DNA from: JACCWP01 sp963801045
GTDB lineage: Bacteria; Actinomycetota; Actinomycetes; Propionibacteriales; Nocardioidaceae
Direction of reading: 5' to 3'
DNA length: 64,000 bases
Assembly (NCBI GenBank): GCA_963801045.1
Contig: CAWDDC010000004.1
Location: forward strand, 434,001 to 498,000
The notes beneath the pieces are model-generated. The model was not told the origin of the DNA and did not search any database. It worked only from the letters and a program-made list of their open reading frames with translations. Below are positions 41,502 through 49,177 of this stretch, one piece after another. The position numbers were made by a program, and so were the translations under genes. How positions within the stretch are numbered: the stretch's first letter is position 1; every line of letters begins with the position of its first letter.

Positions 41502-42980
41502 CTAGTGCTTCAGCCTCCGGAACGCCGCCACGACGTCGACCAGTCCGTGCCCCTTGTCGAACGACGTCCGGCCACCACGCGGGTCGGCGACGTAGCGGGC
41601 CCCGTCGGTGAACCGGTGCGCCGTGAGCTTGAGCGAGCGCTCGACGGCGCGTACCGATGCCCGCGGCACGCCCTCGAGCAGCTGCGCGACGATGCCCGCG
41701 ATGTGCGGGGCCGCCATCGACGTGCCGCTGATCGTGTTGAAGTCGCCGTTCTCCTGCGGGTCGCCGCCGGTCGAGCAGATCGGCAGGTAGATCCGGCACG
41801 AGGAGGTGATCTCCTCGCCCGGTGCGGAGATGTCCGGGTAGGTCGACAATCTGCCCCGCTTGCCGCGCGACGAGAAGTCGGAGACGACCCCGTTGCGGGT
41901 GCCGGTGTTGCGGTCGAAGTACGACGCCACCGAGACGACGCCCGGGGTCGGGTCCTGGCCGGGCGGGTTGGACACGTTCTGCGAGCCGTTGCCGCCGTCG
42001 TTGCCGTTGGCCCACACCGTGAGCACGCCCTCGGACGCGAGCTCCCGCTGCAGCTTGACCGTCGCCGACCGCGGGTCGAACCGCCCGCCGCCGGTGGGGC
42101 CGTACGAGTTGTTGGTGACCCGGATCGGTGGGCAGGCCCTGCGGGAGACACCGGGCCCGCACGGCCTGGCGTGGTGCTCCAGCACCCAGTTGAGGGCCGC
42201 GTCGGCGCCGAGGATCACCAGCGCGGCGCCGGTCGACAGCGAGACCAGGTTGGCGCCGGGGGCGGCTCCGCGGATCGTGCTGCCGTCGGACAGCTCGGTG
42301 GGCCGGCCGGCGATGATGCCGGCGACGTGGGTGCCGTGGCCGCCTGCAGCCGTGGTGTCCGTGTCGACGTCGGTGGGCACCTCGATGACCTGACAGGTCG
42401 ACTCCAGCGGGTCGCAGAGGACCTTGAGGTTGGCGACGACGGCCGTCGAGCCGTCCTGCTCGGTGAGGAACGGGTGGGTGGGGTCGACGCCGGAGTCGAT
42501 CAGGCCGACCGAGACGCCCGAACCGTTCAGCCGGCTGCCGTCGCGGCCCTCGAACCGGCGGGACGCCTGGATCCCCCGGGTCGCCCGGTGCGAGGTCTCG
42601 CCGCTGTAGGCGATCGGCTGGTTGCCCTCGAGGTAGGTGACGCCTCGCGCCGTACGCGCCGACTGCACCTCGGCCGCGGTGCCGTTCGCGACGGCCACCC
42701 CGATCCGGTCGAACGTGGTCACCAGCGTCATGCCGCTGGCCTCGACCGCGTCGGTCGCGTCGGCCAGCGTGCGGCCGTGCACCAGCACGGTCGTCGGCGC
42801 CGCCGTGTCGAGCCGGGTGAGCTGGTGCGCGAGCCAGGGCTGCACGTCGGCTGCCCGGTCGCTCGGCGCCGCACCGGGTGCGGGGGTGGATCCGGCGGTT
42901 GCCGGTCCGGCCGCGAGGGCGGTGACGACGAGTGTGGCGGTGAGGCCTGCGCCCCACAGCGCGCGGTGGGTACGACGCAT
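41502..42980 (-). CDS. Secreted S8 family serine peptidase (subtilase)
   Basis: 492 residues. The signal peptide ends near residue 29 (VVTALAAGPATAG). A propeptide-like domain of the inhibitor I9 type follows (TTVLVHGRTLADATDAVEAS, residues 63-120). The catalytic triad is D162 (GLIDSGVD), H215 (GGHGTHVAG) and S421 (ISGTSMAAPH), and the oxyanion Asn is in VWANGNDGG. Six or more Cys residues suggest disulfides. It is likely exported and self-processed. ATG 42980 lies 84 bases after the stop of the PspC-linked gene on the same strand. Confidence 0.93.
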   Translation of the reverse strand: MRRTHRALWGAGLTATLVVTALAAGPATAGSTPAPGAAPSDRAADVQPWLAHQLTRLDTAAPTTVLVHGRTLADATDAVEASGMTLVTTFDRIGVAVANGTAAEVQSARTARGVTYLEGNQPIAYSGETSHRATRGIQASRRFEGRDGSRLNGSGVSVGLIDSGVDPTHPFLTEQDGSTAVVANLKVLCDPLESTCQVIEVPTDVDTDTTAAGGHGTHVAGIIAGRPTELSDGSTIRGAAPGANLVSLSTGAALVILGADAALNWVLEHHARPCGPGVSRRACPPIRVTNNSYGPTGGGRFDPRSATVKLQRELASEGVLTVWANGNDGGNGSQNVSNPPGQDPTPGVVSVASYFDRNTGTRNGVVSDFSSRGKRGRLSTYPDISAPGEEITSSCRIYLPICSTGGDPQENGDFNTISGTSMAAPHIAGIVAQLLEGVPRASVRAVERSLKLTAHRFTDGARYVADPRGGRTSFDKGHGLVDVVAAFRRLKH

Positions 42981-43064
42981 GCGTTTCCCCTCCAGGAGGA
43001 GCTCCGAGGGACGCCGCCGCGCGACATCCGGTGCAGAGGGTGCAACGACCCGGCCCGGCTCAGG

Positions 43065-43283
43065 TCACGCGGCGGCCTCGTCGTCGACCGGGCGGGACCC
43101 GGCCGGGGACCACAGCGAGGCGGCGATCCCCCCGGCCCCGGCCAGCAGCAGGCCGGCCGGGACGAGCCAGGAGTAGGCGTGCCCAGGGATCGCGTCGGTC
43201 CACCACAGGCTCCAGCCGGCCACGGCCAGCAGGACGACGACCCCGGCCACCAGGGCCAGTGCGTCGACAGGGTGTCGCCTCAT
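43065..43283 (-). CDS. Small two-helix membrane protein in the PspC operon
   Basis: 72 residues with two predicted membrane helices (ALALVAGVVVLLAVAGWSLW and YSWLVPAGLLLAGAGGIAAS) and a short acidic tail. ATG 43283 overlaps the PspC gene stop by four bases, so it is probably co-translated. Function unknown; membrane-stress signalling is suggested only by position. Confidence 0.72.
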   Translation of the reverse strand: MRRHPVDALALVAGVVVLLAVAGWSLWWTDAIPGHAYSWLVPAGLLLAGAGGIAASLWSPAGSRPVDDEAAA

Positions 43284-44533
43284 GCTCTGTCCACCTCGAT
43301 CCGTCCGACGGTGTTGGTGACCTCGATCTCGAGGTCGGGTGCCGACGTGTCCGGGTCGGCGACCCTGATGCGGCTGTCCGTGCCGTGGTCGGCGCGCACG
43401 CCGTAGACCTCGACCTCGCCGAGGTCCGCGTCTGCGGTCACCGTGACGTCGACGCCGTCGGGCACGGTCACGACGGTCTCACCGACCTCGGTGTGGACCC
43501 GCACCGTGCGTCCGTCCAGGGCCTCGACGTCGGCGACGTCGGACAGGTCGATCTCCTGCCGGCCCACGCCGAGCTCGTACGCGTCCTCCACCGCCGACGC
43601 GGCGGTCGGGTTCACCCGGCGCTCGCCCACCGACCAGGACGGCGTCAGGGAGGTGATCGCCAGCGCACCGCCGAGCAGCAGCGCGGGCAGCACCAGCGGC
43701 CGGGCGTTGCCGATCCAGGTGCCGGCCACCAGGCAGGCGCCGACGACGCCGAGGGCGGTGGCCACCACGTAGGCCGCCTCGACCGAGCCGCCGGCCCGAT
43801 CCATGATCCACGCACCGGCGAACACCAGTGCGACCAGGCTCAGGCCGAGCAGGGTCAGCCGGCCGCCGTCCCGGCGCCGCTGGCGCGGGGAGGGTGGTGG
43901 CGGGGGCGGCGGAGCGGACTCGCCGGGCGGTACCTCGGGGGGCACGGCCGGGGGCACGGCGGATCCGCCGCGGTCGTACGGGGGGGCGTCGGGCAGCGGC
44001 ACGGTGGTGGTGGGCGCCTGCGGAACCGAGGTCGTCGCCGGCTCCGAGCCGGCCTGCGGCGGCGCCGCGGCGGATGCCGTCGCGGCGCTGGCATCGCGGT
44101 CGCGGTCGCGCAGCAGCAGCCACGCCACCACCCCCACGACGACGAGGAACGGCCACGGCGCCCACCACAGCACGCCCGGACCCACGATCGCGCCGACCGC
44201 GAGCAGCCCGGCGAGGACCAGGACGACCGGTCGGGTGGCGCCGGTGGCGAGGTCGTCCACCGGGCCGAGCGGTGCCCGGTCGCTGCCCTCCTCGGGCGTG
44301 AGCAGCCAGACGGTGCCGTACAGGATGATGCCCAGCCCGCCCACGACGGCCAGCGCCACCATCAGCACCCGCACCACGACCGGGTCGAGGCGCAGGTAGC
44401 GGGCCAGCCCGGTGCACACGCCGGCGATCATGCGGTCGCCGACGGGGCGGCGCAGTGCCAGCACCGTCCGCAGCCGTTGCGCGTCGAAGCCGGCATCCAC
44501 CGGGCCCGCGGTCGTCTCGTCCATACCGATCAT
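43280..44533 (-). CDS. PspC-domain membrane protein
   Basis: About 417 residues. The N-terminal PspC domain is RRPVGDRMIAGVCTGLARYL followed by LDPVVVRVLMVALAVVGGLG. A second helix pair and a long Pro-rich linker (PPPPPPPSP) follow, then more helices. The C-terminus is a beta-solenoid-like toast-rack region (VRVHTEVGETVVTVPDGVDV and later repeats). Proteins of this build take part in envelope-stress sensing in actinobacteria. ATG 44533 or 44524 may be the start; neither has a clear ribosome-binding site. It is divergent from the PspC-kinase gene, which has the same N-terminal domain. Confidence 0.87.
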   Translation of the reverse strand: MIGMDETTAGPVDAGFDAQRLRTVLALRRPVGDRMIAGVCTGLARYLRLDPVVVRVLMVALAVVGGLGIILYGTVWLLTPEEGSDRAPLGPVDDLATGATRPVVLVLAGLLAVGAIVGPGVLWWAPWPFLVVVGVVAWLLLRDRDRDASAATASAAAPPQAGSEPATTSVPQAPTTTVPLPDAPPYDRGGSAVPPAVPPEVPPGESAPPPPPPPSPRQRRRDGGRLTLLGLSLVALVFAGAWIMDRAGGSVEAAYVVATALGVVGACLVAGTWIGNARPLVLPALLLGGALAITSLTPSWSVGERRVNPTAASAVEDAYELGVGRQEIDLSDVADVEALDGRTVRVHTEVGETVVTVPDGVDVTVTADADLGEVEVYGVRADHGTDSRIRVADPDTSAPDLEIEVTNTVGRIEVDRA

Positions 44534-44667
44534 CGTGGTGGTGCGGGCGACGACAAACCATCGGGGTCGACCCTGGTCGGCACCTGAGTGCGCCCGGCCC
44601 CGGTCCAGGGGGAGGCACGGGTCTCGGCCGATGGTCCGGCGGTGCCCGGCTGTGTGAGCATCGAGGG

Positions 44668-46047
44668 GTGACGACGTCGGCGGTCCCCACCGCCGGGCCC
44701 TCGCCCGGCCCGGTGGCGTACCGCCGCGCCGTGCGTCCAATGGACGACCGGATGCTCGCGGGCGTCGGTGCCGGGCTGGCCGCCCACCTCGGCGTGAGCG
44801 CGCTCGCGGTGCGGATCGCGCTGGTGATCAGCGTCGGGCTCGGTGGTGCCGGCGTGGTGGCCTACGCGCTGCTGTGGCGGCTGCTGCCGCAGGAGGTGCC
44901 CGCCGAGGAGCAGACGTCTCCCGGCCTGGGTGCGGCCACCCGGCAGGGTCGTCGGTCCGGTCCCGGCACGTCGCCGCGGGCGCCCAGCGACGGGGGCCAG
45001 ATGGTCGCCCTCGCCGTGCTCGGGCTCGGCGTGGTGCTGCTGGCGGCCGGGGTCGGCGCGGTCGGGCACCTGGTGGTGCCGGCGCTGGTCGGAGCCGTCG
45101 GTGTCGCCCTGGTGTGGTGGCAGGCCGACCAGGTGCAGCGCTCGCGCTGGTCCGAGCGGGCACCGGGGATGCCGGTGCTGGCACTGGTCCTCGGCGGCGC
45201 CGGCTGGGGCGCGGTCGCGCGGCTGGTCGCGGGCGGGGCGCTCGTGGTCGGCGCGGTCTCGGTCCTGGTCGCCCAGTCGGCCGGCTGGTCGGTACTCGAC
45301 GACGTCGTGATCGCGCTGGTGCTCGCACTGGCGGGACTGTGCCTGCTGCTCGGGCCCTGGGTGGTGCGGTTGGTGCGTGAGCTGGGCGCCGAGCGCCGGG
45401 AGCGGGTACGCGCCCAGGAGCGTGCCGACGTGGCCGCCCACCTGCACGACTCGGTGCTGCAGACCCTCGCCCTGCTGCAGCGGCACGCGGGTGACGAGCG
45501 CCGGGTCGCCACGCTCGCCCGCAAGCAGGAGCGCGAGCTGCGCGCCTGGCTGTTCGGCGACCCGTGGGGAGAGCGGGAGCCGACGGCGGAGGGCAGCCGA
45601 CCGACGTTCGCCGCGCTGCTGGCCGAGGTCGTCGCCGAGGTCGAGGACGCGCACGCCCTGCCGGTCGAGCTGGTCGTGGTGGCCGACACCCCGGCCGACC
45701 GCGACGTCGAGGCGCTGGTCCGGGCCGCGCGCGAGGCGGTGGTCAACGCGGCCCGCCACTCCGGTGCCGACCGGGTCGACGTCTACGCGGAGGTGCAGCC
45801 CGGCCGGCTGGAGGTGTTCGTGCGGGACCGCGGCCGAGGCTTCGACCCGGACGCGGTGCCGGCCGAGCGGATGGGGCTGCGTGGCTCGGTGCACGACCGG
45901 ATGCAGCGGCACGGTGGCGAGGCGTCCGTGCGCAGCGCACCGGGGGAGGGCACGGAGGTACGCCTCGTGCTGCCGCTGGCACGTACCCGCGACGACACCG
46001 ACCCGGCCGGCCGGCCGGGGACCGACGAGCAGGGAGCACCGACATGA
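44668..46047 (+). CDS. PspC-domain sensor histidine kinase
   Basis: 459 residues. The PspC domain (about 20-75) has RPMDDRMLAGVGAGLAAHLG and is paralogous to that of the divergent gene. Several membrane helices follow to about residue 235. The phosphoacceptor is in AAHLHDSVLQTLALLQ (probably H260), of the HisKA_3/NarX type. The ATPase domain has VVNAARHSGA (N box) and VRDRGRGFD (G1). It should phosphorylate the response regulator encoded next. GTG 44668 follows GAGGG. The stop overlaps the regulator start (ATGA). Confidence 0.92.
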   Translation: MTTSAVPTAGPSPGPVAYRRAVRPMDDRMLAGVGAGLAAHLGVSALAVRIALVISVGLGGAGVVAYALLWRLLPQEVPAEEQTSPGLGAATRQGRRSGPGTSPRAPSDGGQMVALAVLGLGVVLLAAGVGAVGHLVVPALVGAVGVALVWWQADQVQRSRWSERAPGMPVLALVLGGAGWGAVARLVAGGALVVGAVSVLVAQSAGWSVLDDVVIALVLALAGLCLLLGPWVVRLVRELGAERRERVRAQERADVAAHLHDSVLQTLALLQRHAGDERRVATLARKQERELRAWLFGDPWGEREPTAEGSRPTFAALLAEVVAEVEDAHALPVELVVVADTPADRDVEALVRAAREAVVNAARHSGADRVDVYAEVQPGRLEVFVRDRGRGFDPDAVPAERMGLRGSVHDRMQRHGGEASVRSAPGEGTEVRLVLPLARTRDDTDPAGRPGTDEQGAPT

Positions 46048-46724
46048 GCGACGAGACACCCACCGGCACCGAGGGGCGCCCGCGGGTGGTGCTGGTCGAC
46101 GACCACCAGATGTTCCGCTCGGGGGTGCGCTCGGAGCTCGGCGACTCGGTCGACGTGGTCGGCGAGGCGGGCGACGTCGACGAAGCGGTGGCGGCGATCA
46201 CCGCGACCGCACCCGACGTCGTGCTGCTGGACGTGCACCTGCCCGGTGGCGGCGCGACCGAGGTGATGCGCCGGATGGTGGGCAAGCTCGGGCGTACCAG
46301 CGTGCTCGCGCTCAGCGTCAGCGACGCCGCCGAGGACGTGATCGCGGTGATCCGTTCCGGGGCGCGTGGCTACGTCACCAAGACGATCACCGGCCCGGAG
46401 CTGGTGGCCGCGATCAAGCGGGTCGGCGACGGCGACGCGGTGTTCTCGCCCCGGCTGGCGGGCTTCGTGCTGGACGCGTTCGCCCGGTCCGACACGAATC
46501 GGGTCGCCGTCTCGGACGTCGACGAGGACCTCGACCGGCTCAGCGAGCGCGAGCGCGAGGTGATGCGGTTGATCGCCCGCGGCTACGCGTACAAGGAGGT
46601 CGCCCGCGAGCTGGTCATCTCGATCAAGACCGTCGAGACCCACGTGTCGTCGGTGCTGCGCAAGCTGCAGCTGTCGAACCGGCACGAGCTCACCCGGTGG
46701 GCGGCCGCCCGCCGCCTGGTCTGA
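46044..46724 (+). CDS. LuxR/NarL-family response regulator
   Basis: 226 residues. The receiver domain has VVLVDDHQMFRSGV, phosphoacceptor D63 (VVLLDVHLP), S/T in ALSVSDA and K in YVTKTI. The LuxR HTH is LSEREREVMRLIARGYAYKE, then VETHVSSVLRKLQLSNR. It is the partner of the PspC kinase, with a four-base overlap. The targets are probably the divergent PspC gene and the regulator's own operon, which is inference from the arrangement. Confidence 0.94.
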   Translation: MSDETPTGTEGRPRVVLVDDHQMFRSGVRSELGDSVDVVGEAGDVDEAVAAITATAPDVVLLDVHLPGGGATEVMRRMVGKLGRTSVLALSVSDAAEDVIAVIRSGARGYVTKTITGPELVAAIKRVGDGDAVFSPRLAGFVLDAFARSDTNRVAVSDVDEDLDRLSEREREVMRLIARGYAYKEVARELVISIKTVETHVSSVLRKLQLSNRHELTRWAAARRLV

Positions 46725-46748
46725 GCCCCGCCGCGCCGCCACTGCGGT

Positions 46749-46805
46749 CGAGTGGCGCGAAACCGGGCCGGCCCGGCACCGCTGACCCCAGATTCGCGCC
46801 ACTCG
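46749..46805. repeat. Dispersed palindromic element, copy 2
   Basis: Arms of 13 bases (CGAGTGGCGCGAA, 46749-46761, and its complement, 46793-46805) with a 31-base GC-rich spacer, right after the response-regulator stop at 46724. Same arms as at 22884-22940. Confidence 0.8.
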
Positions 46806-46868
46806 CGTGGGGGAGGGCGCGGGCGGGAACCCTGGCGCGACGCGGCCCGCTGGGAGAGGCTGGCGAAC

Positions 46869-48341
46869 GTGAGGGATCGCGCGCGGGACACCAGCGGCCA
46901 CAACATGAGTCCGGTCGACCCGCACGTGGTGGTGATGTTCGGCGCGACCGGTGACCTGTCGCGGCGCAAGCTGCTGCCGGGACTGCTGCACCTGTTCCAG
47001 GCCGGGCTGCTGCCGAGCTGCCGGATCCTCGGGACGTCGCTGGACGACTTCGACGCCGACGCGTTCCGTGAGTTCGCCCGCAAGGCGTACGACGAGTTCA
47101 GCCACGGCCCGGTGGACGAGGAGCTGTGGGTCGAGTTCAGCGCCCTGCTCGACTACGTGCCGCAGACCGAGGGCCCGGAGGCGCTGGCGGCGGCGGTGGC
47201 GCGCAACGAGGCGCTGCTCGACGGTGAGGCGCGTCGGCTGCACTACCTGTCGGTGCCGCCGAAGGCGGCGCTGCCGGTGGTGCACACCCTCGAGCGGGCG
47301 GGGCTGGTGGAGCGGTCGCGGATCGTGATGGAGAAGCCGTTCGGCACCGACCTCGACAGCGCCGTGGAGCTCAACGCCCGGCTGCACGAGGTGTTCGACG
47401 AGTCACAGATCTTCCGCATCGACCACTTCCTGGGCAAGGAGGCGGCGCAGAACATCCTCGCCTTCCGGTTCGCCAACGGGCTGTTCGAGCCGATCTGGAA
47501 CCGCCAGTTCATCGACCACGTGCAGATCGACGTGCCCGAGCTGCTGGGCCTCGAAGGGCGCGGGCAGTTCTACGGGGCGACGGGCGCGTACAAGGACATG
47601 GTCGTCACCCACCTCATGCAGGTGCTGGCCTTCATGGCGATGGAGCCGCCGACCGCGCTGGCGCCGGACGCGATCAGCGAGGAGAAGAACAAGGTCTTCC
47701 GCTCGATGAAGCCGATCGACCCGACCGGCGTCGTGCGCGGCCAGTACACCGGCTTCCTCAACGAGCCCGAGATCGACCCGCAGTCCGACACCGAGACGTT
47801 CGTGGCACTCAAGTGCGAGATCGACAACTGGCGCTGGGCAGGGGTGCCGTTCTTCCTGCGGACGGGCAAGCAGCTGGCCGAGGGTGCCCGGATCATCTCC
47901 ATCGCGTTCCGCGAGCCGCCGAAGTCGATGTTCCCGGCCGGGTCCGGCGTCGGATCGATGGGACCCGACCACCTGACCTTCGACCTGGCCGAGGCGGCCA
48001 AGCTGTCGTTGTCGTTCTACGGCAAGCGGCCGGGCACCGGGATGAAGCTGGACAAGCTGAGCCTGCAGTTCGCGATGGAGGAGACCGGGCAGGAGAGCTC
48101 GGTGCTGGAGGCGTACGAGCGGCTGATCCACGACGCGCTCCGTGGCGACCACACCCTGTTCACCACCGCCGAGGGCATCGAGCGGCTCTGGGAGCTGTCC
48201 CAGCCGCTGCTGGACGACCCGCCGCCCGCGCGGGCCTACCAGCCCGGCTCCTGGGGCCCGAACGCGATCCACCAGCTGGTCGCGCCGCACGCGTGGCGGC
48301 TGCCGTTCGAGCGCACCTGGCGCAGTCGCAGCAGCATCTGA
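46869..48341 (+). CDS. zwf: Glucose-6-phosphate 1-dehydrogenase
   Basis: About 490 residues, the normal length. It oxidises glucose-6-phosphate to 6-phosphogluconolactone with NADP. The cofactor motif is VVMFGATGDLSRRKLLPGL, the active site is FRIDHFLGKEAAQN with the catalytic His, and MEKPFGTDL and RTGKQLAEG complete the substrate pocket. GTG 46869 has GGGAGAGG nine bases upstream; ATG 46905 is nearer the conserved core but has no clear ribosome-binding site. It appears to be a single gene, without the usual tal/tkt/pgl neighbours, so it may be a second copy. Confidence 0.94.
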   Translation: MRDRARDTSGHNMSPVDPHVVVMFGATGDLSRRKLLPGLLHLFQAGLLPSCRILGTSLDDFDADAFREFARKAYDEFSHGPVDEELWVEFSALLDYVPQTEGPEALAAAVARNEALLDGEARRLHYLSVPPKAALPVVHTLERAGLVERSRIVMEKPFGTDLDSAVELNARLHEVFDESQIFRIDHFLGKEAAQNILAFRFANGLFEPIWNRQFIDHVQIDVPELLGLEGRGQFYGATGAYKDMVVTHLMQVLAFMAMEPPTALAPDAISEEKNKVFRSMKPIDPTGVVRGQYTGFLNEPEIDPQSDTETFVALKCEIDNWRWAGVPFFLRTGKQLAEGARIISIAFREPPKSMFPAGSGVGSMGPDHLTFDLAEAAKLSLSFYGKRPGTGMKLDKLSLQFAMEETGQESSVLEAYERLIHDALRGDHTLFTTAEGIERLWELSQPLLDDPPPARAYQPGSWGPNAIHQLVAPHAWRLPFERTWRSRSSI

Positions 48342-48360
48342 GCGGTACGTCCCGGCGCAG

Positions 48361-49101
48361 TCAGCCGGTCGACACGACGAAGAACTCCTCGGCGAGCCGG
48401 TCCGCCTCCAGCTGGTGCCGCGCGGCGGTCGCGGTCAGGAACTCCCGCATCCGCGGCCGCAGGCCGCTCGGGTCCGGGTGCTGGCTCGTGTGCGCGAGGA
48501 TCGCGGCGATCTTGCGGTCGAACGTCGCGGTGATGTCGACGGCGTGGTTGGTCTCCGGGTGCGCCATCAGCCACATCTCGGCGACGGTCCACGGCTCCAG
48601 GCCGTCGGCGAGCAGGTCCGGGAAGGCGTACGGGTTCCGGGCGGCCGGGTAGACGGCGCGCACCGTGGCCTCTCCGGCCGCGAGGTGGTCAGGGTGGCTG
48701 CGCCCGATCCGGTCCCAGACCCGCTCCGGGCTGTGCGTGAGCAGTCGCTCCGGGCGCACCTGCCGGATGACCCGGCTGATGTCGCGCACCAGCGTGGCCG
48801 ACGGCTCCAGCTCGCCGTCGACGTGGCCGAGGAAGTGCACGTCGCTCACCCCGACCTCGGCGGCGGCGGCCAGCTGCTCGTCGCGGCGGATCCGCGGGAT
48901 GTCGGCGCGGTTGACCGCGTCGTCGAAGCCGCCCGCCTGCCCGTCGGTGCAGATGCAGTACGTGACGGCGACGCCCGCACCGGTCCAGGTGGCGACCGAG
49001 CCGGCGATGCCGAAGTCGACGTCGTCGGGGTGCGCCGTCACCACCAGCACGCGGGAGATCTCGGCGTCGGGTCGCGGCGTGGCGGTCTCGGGCGCGGCCA
49101 T
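48361..49101 (-). CDS. PIG-L family N-deacetylase (MshB/Mca-like)
   Basis: 246 residues. The zinc motif is VVTAHPDDVDFG, with H and D ligands, and the third ligand is in RSHPDHLAAGE. Family members deacetylate GlcNAc-inositol (MshB), cleave mycothiol conjugates (Mca) or act on other N-acylated sugars. Which one applies cannot be decided here. ATG 49101 was chosen. The frame is open further, but that extension runs across the pcrA start region. It is divergent from pcrA and convergent with zwf. Confidence 0.9.
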   Translation of the reverse strand: MAAPETATPRPDAEISRVLVVTAHPDDVDFGIAGSVATWTGAGVAVTYCICTDGQAGGFDDAVNRADIPRIRRDEQLAAAAEVGVSDVHFLGHVDGELEPSATLVRDISRVIRQVRPERLLTHSPERVWDRIGRSHPDHLAAGEATVRAVYPAARNPYAFPDLLADGLEPWTVAEMWLMAHPETNHAVDITATFDRKIAAILAHTSQHPDPSGLRPRMREFLTATAARHQLEADRLAEEFFVVSTG

Positions 49102-49177
49102 GGGCCCGGACGCTAGCAAGGCACACCCGGCAGGACGCGGCACCCGCGTCGGCTCCCGCCCGTAGGCTGGCCAGGAC

